From assembly GCA_016208845.1 (NCBI GenBank), contig JACQXH010000184.1:1-5514 (forward strand): a DNA stretch of 5,514 nt, written 5' to 3'. The notes beneath the pieces are model-generated. The model did no database searches and was not told where the DNA came from. It saw only the letters and a program-made list of their open reading frames with translations. This DNA is from Nitrospirota bacterium (GTDB lineage Bacteria; Nitrospirota; Thermodesulfovibrionia; UBA6902; BMS3Bbin08). Positions 1-5,514 of the stretch are shown here, one piece after another; the first letter of the stretch is position 1, and the number at the start of each line of letters is the position of its first letter. A program made the translations under genes and the position numbers.

Positions 1-2
1 AA

Positions 3-44
3 AAAATACTTATATTCAAGCCAACGGTCGGAGTTTATTTGTGA
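3..44 (+). CDS. Possible 3' end of an upstream gene (partial)
   Basis: The third forward frame is open from the left edge to a TGA at 42-44 and would end in KILIFKPTVGVYL. This stop overlaps the GTG start at 41 of the next gene in a GTGA arrangement, typical of translationally coupled genes in one operon. Permeases of the downstream type are usually preceded by an ABC ATPase gene, so that is the natural guess. The 13 visible residues match no family I recognise. Other frames are also open over this short stretch, so the call rests on the overlap geometry alone. Confidence 0.3.
   Translation, partial: KILIFKPTVGVYL
30..33 (+). promoter_or_regulatory. Ribosome binding site (GGAG) for the GTG start at 41
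   Basis: GGAG lies 7 nt upstream of the GTG codon, a normal Shine-Dalgarno spacing. It supports GTG at 41 as the true start, even though the frame stays open to the left edge of the window. The next in-frame ATG, at 95, would remove the family-like N-terminal stretch LLLTPKILSFKNS. Confidence 0.6.
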
Positions 45-1711
45 AAACCTTACCATTGCTTCTAACTCCGAAAATTTTATCTTTTAAAAATTCCATGGGA
101 GTCAAAAAAATATTGACCAGGCTCCCTTTTGCATTTATAGGCATAGTCTTCTGGTTGTTCATTTATATCATCTTCCGCAAAGTCCTTATTTATTTCAAAG
201 GCATTGAGATCCTGGGGGATATCCTCTCAATAAAGCTCCTCTCCATGATCTTTCTGTCTTTTTTCAGTCTTTTGATCATGAGTAACATTATTACGGCGCT
301 TTCGACCTTTTATCTCTCAAGGGATATCGAATTTCTTATAGCCAAACCCATTGACACCGGAAAAATTCAAACCGCCAAGACATTAGAAACATTTACAGTT
401 TCATCCTGGATGGTCCTGTCATTTGCACTGCCGGTATTCATAGCATATGGAACCGTATTCAGGGCAGGTCCCCTCTACTACATAGCATTGCCGGCAATAT
501 TTATTCCTTTTCTTTTGATCCCTACAGGCATAGGGATAACGACAGCACATATTATTGCACGCGCATTGCCGGCAAAAAATGCGCGTGACGTCCTCATGAT
601 ACTGGGGCTTATATTCTTTGTCGCGGTTTTTCTGCTTTTTCGATTTCTTCAGCCGGAAAAATTGTTGAAGCCTGAATCATTCCCAACCCTCCTTGATTAC
701 CTTGCAAGCATGGGCACGGATTCTTCCTTTATGCCGCATTTCTGGGCAACACAGGCATTACTGCCTTTGCTCAAGGCTGAAAGGGGCGGGACCACCCTCT
801 ATTTGCTGGTTCTCATCAGCAATGCAGCTTTTTTTATGTTAATAGCCTCATGGAGCGGCACCCGCTTTTACAGGGAGGCCCTTAACAAGGGAATGAGCGC
901 AAAAAGAAAGGGCCTCAAATTCCCGTTTGAGAGGATCATCCCCTCTGCAGTCTCAAGACACAGGACCGCTCTTATGGTAAAGGACCTCAAGATATTCATG
1001 AGGGACAACAGTCAATGGCCTCAGCTTTTACTCCTGCTGGCCCTTGTTGTTATATACGTTTATAACTTTAAGGTCCTGCCTCTGGATGCGATCCCGGGAG
1101 CGCCTTTTATCGTCAGTCATTTTATAGCTTTTCTCAATTTAATACTTGTTGGGTTTGTCTTATCCGCGATTGCGGCAAGGTTCCTTTTCCCCTCGGTCAG
1201 CCTCGAGGGCCGCTCCTTCTGGGTGATCAAGAGCGCACCTGTAACGATAAAGGACTTTCTGCTGAGTAAACTTATTGCCGGCCTGATCCCCCTGATATTG
1301 CTCTCCGAGGTCCTTGTGCTTATTACAAACCTTATTCTGCATATAGACGGGATTATGCTCGCAGTTTCCATGTTCACGGTACTGCTTATGACGCTTGCCA
1401 TAGGAGGCCTGGCCGTAGGCATGGGCGCTGTTTATCCTGAGTTTGAATACAGCAATATAGCCTCTGTGTCCATGGGTTTTGGCGGTATTTTTTTTATGAT
1501 ACTGGCCCTATTCTCGGTCATGCTGACAGTGCTTTTAGAGGCATGGCCGCTATATCTTTATTTCAACAGTAAATTGATAGGACGGGCCTTCGGAAAATAT
1601 GAGATAATACAGGCTGTCATAAGCCTTGCGGCAGTAATAATCATTAATGCGATATGTTTTTATGTGCCGCTCCGTATCGGGATAAAAAAATTGGAGGAAG
1701 CGAAGAACTGA
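41..1711 (+). CDS. Putative ABC exporter permease (ABC-2-like membrane protein)
   Basis: This 556-residue protein is very hydrophobic, with about 12 predicted membrane helices (roughly residues 28-51, 66-92, 118-140, 145-172, 182-203, 252-272, 326-346, 356-382, 408-432, 436-463, 474-500 and 521-545). It appears to be two halves joined by a basic cytoplasmic segment (about 275-320). Conserved-looking landmarks are SRDIEFLIAKPI near 93-104, KDLKIFMRDNSQWPQLLLL near 314-332, and EGRSFWVIKSAPV near 389-401 followed by FLLSKL. I recognise these as hallmarks of the family annotated as putative ABC exporter (Pfam ABC_tran_2 type), the membrane partner of a separately encoded ATPase. There is no Walker motif here, so it cannot power transport alone. 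Substrate is unknown. The GTG start is supported by GGAG and by overlap with an upstream stop. The protein seems full length. The family call is from recalled motifs; transport direction is inferred from the family name. Confidence 0.78.
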   Translation: MKTLPLLLTPKILSFKNSMGVKKILTRLPFAFIGIVFWLFIYIIFRKVLIYFKGIEILGDILSIKLLSMIFLSFFSLLIMSNIITALSTFYLSRDIEFLIAKPIDTGKIQTAKTLETFTVSSWMVLSFALPVFIAYGTVFRAGPLYYIALPAIFIPFLLIPTGIGITTAHIIARALPAKNARDVLMILGLIFFVAVFLLFRFLQPEKLLKPESFPTLLDYLASMGTDSSFMPHFWATQALLPLLKAERGGTTLYLLVLISNAAFFMLIASWSGTRFYREALNKGMSAKRKGLKFPFERIIPSAVSRHRTALMVKDLKIFMRDNSQWPQLLLLLALVVIYVYNFKVLPLDAIPGAPFIVSHFIAFLNLILVGFVLSAIAARFLFPSVSLEGRSFWVIKSAPVTIKDFLLSKLIAGLIPLILLSEVLVLITNLILHIDGIMLAVSMFTVLLMTLAIGGLAVGMGAVYPEFEYSNIASVSMGFGGIFFMILALFSVMLTVLLEAWPLYLYFNSKLIGRAFGKYEIIQAVISLAAVIIINAICFYVPLRIGIKKLEEAKN

Positions 1712-1837
1712 AAAAAGTTTAAATATCAAAATTCAAAGGTAACTATTCAGGTTGTTCAGTCTATTAGACTGTAGTCTGTTAGCTAAAAGACTAAATACCT
1801 ACAGACTATCTACCTGAGTCGTTGCAATTTTTAATAC
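1712..1837. repeat. Intergenic spacer with short inverted repeats (AGTCT/AGACT rich)
   Basis: This AT-rich 126-bp spacer contains a perfect inverted repeat CAGTCT-ATT-AGACTG at 1757-1771. A second one, TAGTCTGT at 1772-1779, is matched by ACAGACTA at 1801-1808. A further AGACT at 1788-1792 could pair with AGTCT at 1773-1777, so several alternative short hairpins are possible. None is followed by a T-tract, so I do not call a terminator. The iterated AGTCT/AGACT pattern resembles dispersed intergenic repeats rather than an operator, but one copy cannot show that. No convincing sigma-70 promoter is visible, so the downstream gene may be co-transcribed with the permease. Confidence 0.5.
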
Positions 1838-4453
1838 ATGGATGTGATCACAACTCATATAAACGCCGACTTTGATGCCCTGGCCTCGATGCTGGCAGCT
1901 AAAAAGTTCTATCCTGATGCAATGATGATATTCTCAGGCTCCCAGGAAAAAGGCGTTCGGGATTTTCTTGCCACATCGCCTGTTGCATTTGATTTTCCTA
2001 AACTCAAGGACATAAATTCAGAGGATATCAGCCTCCTGGTCCTCGTAGACGTAAGAAACAGGGAACGGATAGGGCTTTTTTCAGAAATACTTGATAAACC
2101 GGGGCTTCAGATCCATATCTATGATACCCACTCGCCTTCTCCTCATGACATAAAGGGGAGCAGGGAGATAATCGAGCCTGTCAGCGCGACAACCACTATT
2201 TTTACAGAGATGATACGGGACAATGACATCGATCTGTCTCCTGTTGAGGCCACTATACTTGCATTGGGCATATATGAAGAAACAGGCTCTCTCATTTTCT
2301 CTTCCACAACAGTAAGGGACATTACAGCAGCCGCTCACCTCCTGAGAAAGGGGGCTAACTTAAATGTCGTTGCAAGCTTTATCAGCAGGGAGCTGATGCC
2401 TGATGAGATCGAGCTCCTTAATGAGCTGATACACTCGGCTCAGGTCCATGTAATAAACGGTGTACGCGTAAAAATAGCACGGGCCTCAAGGGAAAGTTAT
2501 ATGGGAGACATCGCCTATCTGTCGCATAAAATAAAAGATACAGAAGATGCTGATGTAGTATTCCTCATGGTGATGATGGAAGACACGATCTACATTGTTG
2601 CCAGAAGCTCTGCGGTTGAGGCTGATGTCTCGGATATCCTGCAGCCCTTGGGCGGGGGAGGCCATTCTGCAGCAGCGTCCGCGTCTGTAAAAGATATATC
2701 CCTTGAGGAAGCAGAGGAAAGGCTTCTCAATATCCTGAAAGAAAAAATAAGACCTGCAAAAACAGCCCGTGATATCATGACAAGGCCTGTTAAGGCCATC
2801 CAGTGGGACAGCACATTAAAAGAGACTGAACAGGCCATGACCCGTTACGGGGTAAATGTACTGCCTGTGATAAAAGACAATTTTTATAAAGGCATAATAT
2901 CCAGGGAGTCTGTCGAGATGTCGCTGTTTCACGGGCTTGAAAAAAACAAGGTCCAGGAATTCTGCTCAACAGACGCTTTGACTGTAACAACCTCTGCTCC
3001 CATGCATGAAGTCGAGTCGCTTATGATAGAGCGGAACCAGAGGTTCATGCCTGTGGTTGAGAACGGAAAGATAGTCGGCGCTATTACGCGTACCGACCTC
3101 CTGCGCTCGCTTTACGAAGACCTGCTCAGGAAAAGCAGGATAAGTGAAGAGCGGGTGACAGGCAAACCCGTCTCAGGAAGGAATATTTCCGCGATGATAA
3201 TGGACAAGTTCCCGGACGAGGCCTGCGATGTCCTGAAATTGGCCGGAGAGGTTGCAAAGGAAATGAATTATTCAGCATATCTTGTAGGCGGCTCGGTCAG
3301 GGACATCATACGGGGAGAGGCAAATCTTGATATCGATATAGTTATAGAGGGTGACGGGATAGCCTTTGCGCAGGCCCTTGGCAAAAGGCTCAATGCAAAG
3401 GTCAGGGTGCACCAGAGATTCGGCACTGCTGTAATAGTTACGGGTTCGTTGAAATTCGATGTGGCCACTGCAAGGACCGAATACTATGAATCTCCCGGGG
3501 CCCTTCCAAAAGTTGAGATTTCGTCAATAAAAAAGGACCTCTACAGAAGGGATTTCACTATCAACACTCTTGCTATAAGATTAGACCCTGAGAATTTCGG
3601 CCAGCTCATTGATTTCTTTGGCGGACAGAGGGACATCAAGGAAAAGACCATCAGGATACTGCACAATCTCAGTTTTATAGAAGATCCGACAAGGGCCTTC
3701 AGGGCCATTAGGTTTTCAGAGCGTTTCGGGTTCAGGATAGGCAAGCACACATTGAACCTGATAAAAACCGCTGTAAGGATCAATCTATTCGATAAACTCT
3801 CCGGCTCGCGGCTTTATGATGAACTGAATCTCCTTTTCCATGAAACAGAACCATTAAAAGCGGTCAAGAGGCTGGCGGAGCTGGACCTGCTCAAATTCAT
3901 CCACCCGGAGCTGGAATTGAACAAGGCGCTTGAAGAAAAGTTTGAAACCCTCCAGGAGACGCTCGCATGGTTTAATCTGCTGTTTCTGGATGAAGAAATA
4001 AACAGGTCCCATCTTTTCCTTATGGCGCTCTTTGAGGGGCTGAAAAAAGAGGAACGCGAAAAGGCATTGCAGAGGCTTGCGGTCCCGCCCCAGGCCAAAA
4101 AGGAGATAATGAACGGGATCGATCAGGCCCATGAGGCCTTTCTTCAATTGCAGGACCCATCGCTGACCGAGAGACATATTTACTACACCCTTAATCCTCT
4201 GGACATTCCGGCCATTTTATTTGCAATGGGCAAGGTGAAGGACAAGAAACAGAAAAAGGCCGTATCGCTTTATCTGACGACCCTGAGAAAGATCAAACCC
4301 GTGCTGAAAGGCAAGGACCTGCAGGCCATTGGATATAAGACCGGGCCTGTCTTTAATGAAATACTAAAGGCAGTCCTTGACGCAAAGCTCGAAGGCCTGC
4401 TCAAGAGCCGGGAGGAAGAGGAGAGGTTTGTGAAGGAACGGTTTCCTGTTTAA
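1838..4453 (+). CDS. DHH-CBS-poly(A) polymerase fusion; probable A-adding tRNA nucleotidyltransferase
   Basis: This 871-residue cytoplasmic protein likely adds the terminal A of tRNA CCA ends. A DHH phosphoesterase domain (about 1-165) has motif I HINADFDA (H7, N9, D11, D13), motif II D71 in VLVDVR, and motif III DTH at 96-98 where DHH is expected. Motif IV EETG has E148 where Asp is usual. A DHHA1 region (about 190-300) ends in GGGGHSAAAS at 272-281. Two CBS domains follow (about 306-365 and 370-427). The class II nucleotidyltransferase head has motif A GGSVRD (484-489) with metal ligands D498 and D500, motif B RRDFTINTLA (570-579), motif C DFFGGQRDI (592-600), motif D EDPTR (615-619), and a motif E-like segment SGSRLYDELNLLF (655-667). 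Helical neck and body complete the C-terminus. This order matches the A-adding enzyme of Aquifex, which works with a separate CC-adding enzyme. Poly(A) polymerase or full CCA addition cannot be excluded from sequence. The ATG is the first possible start after an in-frame TAA at 1832-1834; no Shine-Dalgarno is evident before it. Confidence 0.85.
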   Translation: MDVITTHINADFDALASMLAAKKFYPDAMMIFSGSQEKGVRDFLATSPVAFDFPKLKDINSEDISLLVLVDVRNRERIGLFSEILDKPGLQIHIYDTHSPSPHDIKGSREIIEPVSATTTIFTEMIRDNDIDLSPVEATILALGIYEETGSLIFSSTTVRDITAAAHLLRKGANLNVVASFISRELMPDEIELLNELIHSAQVHVINGVRVKIARASRESYMGDIAYLSHKIKDTEDADVVFLMVMMEDTIYIVARSSAVEADVSDILQPLGGGGHSAAASASVKDISLEEAEERLLNILKEKIRPAKTARDIMTRPVKAIQWDSTLKETEQAMTRYGVNVLPVIKDNFYKGIISRESVEMSLFHGLEKNKVQEFCSTDALTVTTSAPMHEVESLMIERNQRFMPVVENGKIVGAITRTDLLRSLYEDLLRKSRISEERVTGKPVSGRNISAMIMDKFPDEACDVLKLAGEVAKEMNYSAYLVGGSVRDIIRGEANLDIDIVIEGDGIAFAQALGKRLNAKVRVHQRFGTAVIVTGSLKFDVATARTEYYESPGALPKVEISSIKKDLYRRDFTINTLAIRLDPENFGQLIDFFGGQRDIKEKTIRILHNLSFIEDPTRAFRAIRFSERFGFRIGKHTLNLIKTAVRINLFDKLSGSRLYDELNLLFHETEPLKAVKRLAELDLLKFIHPELELNKALEEKFETLQETLAWFNLLFLDEEINRSHLFLMALFEGLKKEEREKALQRLAVPPQAKKEIMNGIDQAHEAFLQLQDPSLTERHIYYTLNPLDIPAILFAMGKVKDKKQKKAVSLYLTTLRKIKPVLKGKDLQAIGYKTGPVFNEILKAVLDAKLEGLLKSREEEERFVKERFPV

Positions 4454-4459
4454 ACCGAC

Positions 4460-4531
4460 AAATGCAATTGGCCACAGAGCTTGCCATATTACAGAAAGTA
4501 GCTGAGCTCTGTGGTTTCGTTAAATGCATTT
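4460..4531 (+). terminator. Interrupted hairpin downstream of the nucleotidyltransferase gene (possible terminator)
   Basis: CCACAGAGCT at 4472-4481 is the exact reverse complement of AGCTCTGTGG at 4505-4514. Two G-U pairs extend the stem at its base, and the loop is 23 nt. After an internal loop, AAATGCA (4460-4466) pairs exactly with TGCATTT (4525-4531). The structure starts 6 nt after the TAA stop. It probably ends or protects the upstream transcript. The loop is large and the following T run is short and broken by CC, so it is not a textbook intrinsic terminator. A longer T6 run lies at 4551-4556. Confidence 0.45.
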
Positions 4532-4541
4532 TCCTGCTTAA

Positions 4542-4557
4542 CGGGTGTTCTTTTTTC
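4542..4557 (+). repeat. Left copy of a 16-bp direct repeat (putative target-site duplication)
   Basis: CGGGTGTTCTTTTTTC here is identical to 4810-4825. With the edge bases A and T included, the match is 18 bp (4541-4558 and 4809-4826). Those two bases can belong either to the duplication or to the TGT...ACA ends of the enclosed element. The two copies bound the palindromic element exactly, as expected for a long target-site duplication. Confidence 0.7.
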
Positions 4558-4809
4558 TGTAATACCAAAATAGAAATGTCCGCTTTTACCGAAATAGAAA
4601 TGTCCTAAATAAAGTTATGCTATCCTGCCCTTTTAAACCATCCCTGTCTGTCATTCTGGCTTGTCCAGAATCTTTCTTTAAGAGGGATTCCGAACAAGTC
4701 GGAATGACAGCAAAAGAAGCGGTAATGCCTAACTTGTATTAAGGCAATTGCATGAAAACCGGACATTTCTAAATTGGTAATAATAGGACATTTCTAAATT
4801 GGCGCAACA
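4558..4809. mobile_element. 252-bp MITE-like palindromic element without a transposase
   Basis: The element begins TGT and ends ACA. Each end carries two copies of an 18-bp repeat. On the left these are ACCAAAATAGAAATGTCC at 4564-4581 and ACCGAAATAGAAATGTCC at 4588-4605. On the right, in inverted orientation, they are at 4761-4778 and 4786-4803. Left and right terminal 24-mers (4558-4581 and 4786-4809) match at about 18 of 24 positions. Repeated inner transposase-binding sites at each end are a known feature of IS21-type and related DDE elements; assignment to such a family is inference. Only about 155 bp lie between the inner repeats, with no coding capacity, so it is a non-autonomous derivative or MITE that would need a transposase from elsewhere. 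Left-right pairing continues inward (4612-4620 with 4727-4735, 8 of 9) to a central hairpin, making the whole element one imperfect palindrome centred near 4680. A direct repeat of at least 16 bp bounds it. Confidence 0.7.
4648..4710. repeat. Central REP-like 63-nt hairpin
   Basis: A 25-nt arm at 4648-4672, beginning CTGTCATTC and ending CAGAATC, matches the reverse complement of the arm at 4686-4710 at 21 of 25 positions. Two of the four differences are G-U wobbles. The loop is 13 nt. The CTGTCATTC...GGAATGACAG pattern with an internal CTTGT/ACAAG resembles dispersed intergenic hairpins I recall from many bacterial genomes. It may be an independent repeat that landed in the middle of the MITE-like element, or part of that element. 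Confidence 0.6.
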
Positions 4810-4825
4810 CGGGTGTTCTTTTTTC
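4810..4825 (+). repeat. Right copy of the 16-bp direct repeat
   Basis: This copy is identical to 4542-4557. It runs straight into the TTGACA box at 4826-4831, so the inferred original target lay immediately upstream of the promoter of the gene at 4928. The left copy lacks the TTGACA continuation, which fits insertion between the two copies. Confidence 0.7.
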
Positions 4826-4854
4826 TTGACAATCATAATAAAAAATAGTTAAAT
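4826..4854 (+). promoter_or_regulatory. Sigma-70-type promoter for the secreted-protein gene
   Basis: A perfect TTGACA -35 box at 4826-4831 is followed after 17 nt by TTAAAT at 4849-4854, which matches the -10 consensus at 4 of 6 positions. The surroundings are AT rich. Transcription would start near 4861 and leave a leader of roughly 65 nt before the ATG at 4928. A shift of one base gives TAAATA as an alternative -10. Confidence 0.6.
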
Positions 4855-4916
4855 ATCTTTATTAATCGCTGTTTCTAATCTAATACACTCATAATTTACA
4901 GAGAGATTTCATCAAT

Positions 4917-4926
4917 AAGGGGGGAG
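4917..4926 (+). promoter_or_regulatory. Ribosome binding site (AAGGGGGGAG) for the ATG at 4928
   Basis: The purine run AAGGGGGGAG ends just before the ATG at 4928. Taking the AAGGGG part as core leaves 5 nt to the start, a good spacing. This is the clearest Shine-Dalgarno in the window and, with the signal peptide that follows, fixes the start. Confidence 0.7.
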
Positions 4927-4927
4927 T

Positions 4928-5514
4928 ATGATACATAGAATTAATTCATTCTCTGCAATATTTGTCCTTTTTATTCTCCTTTTGCCGTCCATGTCTTTTG
5001 GAGATTCGATCACATGGTCTTCTAAAAACTACAATGCTTATGCTTCTGCGTCAATGGTGCTGGTATACAGCGGGGAATTAGTATATGTGATAGGCCCTTA
5101 CGGTGAACCAGTTCCTGCCGAAGATTCTGAGCTCAAAAGCAGCACATCTTTACCACTAAGCGCCAGCGCACATACAGAGTATTGCTGTCTGATAGCTGAA
5201 TCTTCAGTTTCCATGACCGCTTCTAATTTCAATATCAGCCTGATAACAGATGCTGCCACTGTAGGATATCCGCCTTACCCATATAATCCCTTTGGCAAAA
5301 AAGAATATATAAGTGGTAGTGCTGGCGGATACGGGGAATTTAACGGTAGTTACTGGGCAGGCTTGGATTATTTTAATTTATCATACTCATCTTCCGGGAA
5401 TGGCGGCAGTCTCTTAGTTTCTCTATTCGATACAACAGATAACGCTTATTTATTCAATAACACTCTAAACCTAAATTTAAATAAAACAGATGATATTGAA
5501 GTTTATACACCTCT
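4928..5514 (+). CDS. Secreted protein of unknown function (partial, runs off the right edge)
   Basis: The frame stays open for 195 codons to the window edge with no stop. The N-terminus is a typical Sec signal peptide: a short basic start (MIHRIN), a hydrophobic core at about 8-20 (FSAIFVLFILLLP), and a likely cleavage after SFG at residue 25. The mature part is rich in Ser, Tyr, Asn and Gly, with alternating hydrophobic residues suggesting a beta-sandwich or other beta-rich extracellular fold. Landmarks are an adjacent cysteine pair (86-87), a Pro/Tyr stretch YPPYPYNPF near 114-122, and a Gly/Tyr/Trp segment GGYGEFNGSYWAG near 133-145. I recognise no family. The style resembles exported proteins carrying a C-terminal sorting or anchor domain, such as PEP-CTERM, but the C-terminus is outside the window. 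The gene has its own promoter and strong ribosome binding site and is more AT rich than the two upstream genes, suggesting a separate accessory transcription unit. Confidence 0.75.
   Translation, partial: MIHRINSFSAIFVLFILLLPSMSFGDSITWSSKNYNAYASASMVLVYSGELVYVIGPYGEPVPAEDSELKSSTSLPLSASAHTEYCCLIAESSVSMTASNFNISLITDAATVGYPPYPYNPFGKKEYISGSAGGYGEFNGSYWAGLDYFNLSYSSSGNGGSLLVSLFDTTDNAYLFNNTLNLNLNKTDDIEVYTP

Noticed and set aside
1117..1422. Antisense open frame within the permease gene
   Set aside because: It lies opposite a well-supported coding region, encodes low-complexity sequence with no family features, and is best explained as a shadow of the real gene.
1757..1771. CAGTCT-ATT-AGACTG as a terminator of the permease gene
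   Set aside because: The stem is 6 bp with a 3-nt loop and no following T-tract, so termination is not supported.
1822..1837. TTGCAA and TAATAC just before the ATG at 1838 as a promoter
   Set aside because: The two hexamers are only 4 nt apart, far from the roughly 17 nt needed for a sigma-70 promoter.
3814..4177. Two overlapping antisense open frames in the nucleotidyltransferase C-terminal region
   Set aside because: They are Ser-rich or basic shadow translations opposite conserved helical-body coding sequence, with no ribosome binding site or recognisable domain.
4564..4803. CRISPR-like array from the repeated TAGAAATGTCC units
   Set aside because: There are only two copies on each side, in opposite orientations, with 6-7 bp between copies of each pair. 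That is a transposon end pattern, not a repeat-spacer array.
4805..4826. AACAC-GG-GTGTT followed by T6 as an intrinsic terminator
   Set aside because: The loop would be only 2 nt, so at most a 4-bp AT-rich stem forms. The left copy of the repeat does not even have the matching upstream half. The T run is explained better as part of the duplicated target.

Overview
The window holds two complete plus-strand genes and the start of a third, and ends in an accessory intergenic stretch. It looks like bacterial chromosome of moderate GC. The large tRNA-end enzyme has a DHH-CBS-nucleotidyltransferase layout known from lineages that split CCA addition between two enzymes, such as Aquifex, Geobacter-type Desulfobacterota and Nitrospirota relatives. 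My best guess is Nitrospirota or Desulfobacterota, but nothing in the window proves it.

Layout. Positions 41-1711 encode a 556-residue, roughly 12-helix membrane protein of the putative ABC exporter (ABC-2-like) permease type. Its GTG start overlaps a TGA stop in another frame, so an upstream coupled gene, perhaps the partner ATPase, may end at position 44. A 126-bp spacer with short inverted repeats (1712-1837) leads to 1838-4453, an 871-residue tRNA nucleotidyltransferase-type protein. In order it has DHH and DHHA1 phosphoesterase domains, two CBS domains and a class II CCA-enzyme head, neck and body. It is most likely the A-adding half of a split CC-adding/A-adding system. Its DHH signature reads DTH, and the usual Asp of motif IV is Glu.

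The 474-bp stretch 4454-4927 has no gene but is full of structure. An interrupted hairpin follows the stop codon. Then comes a 252-bp MITE-like element (4558-4809) with TGT...ACA ends, two copies of a TAGAAATGTCC-type repeat at each end in inverted orientation, and an imperfect palindrome through to a central 63-nt hairpin. It is bounded by a perfect 16-bp direct repeat (18 bp if the ambiguous edge bases are counted), as expected for a long target-site duplication. The right copy of the direct repeat abuts a perfect TTGACA -35 box. That promoter probably drives the last gene (4928 to the right edge), a secreted protein of unknown function with a clear signal peptide and strong ribosome binding site.

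The three genes show no obvious shared pathway: an exporter permease, a tRNA 3'-end maturation enzyme and an exported beta-rich protein. The strongest candidates for something undescribed are the palindromic element with its unusually long duplication and the altered catalytic residues of the DHH module.
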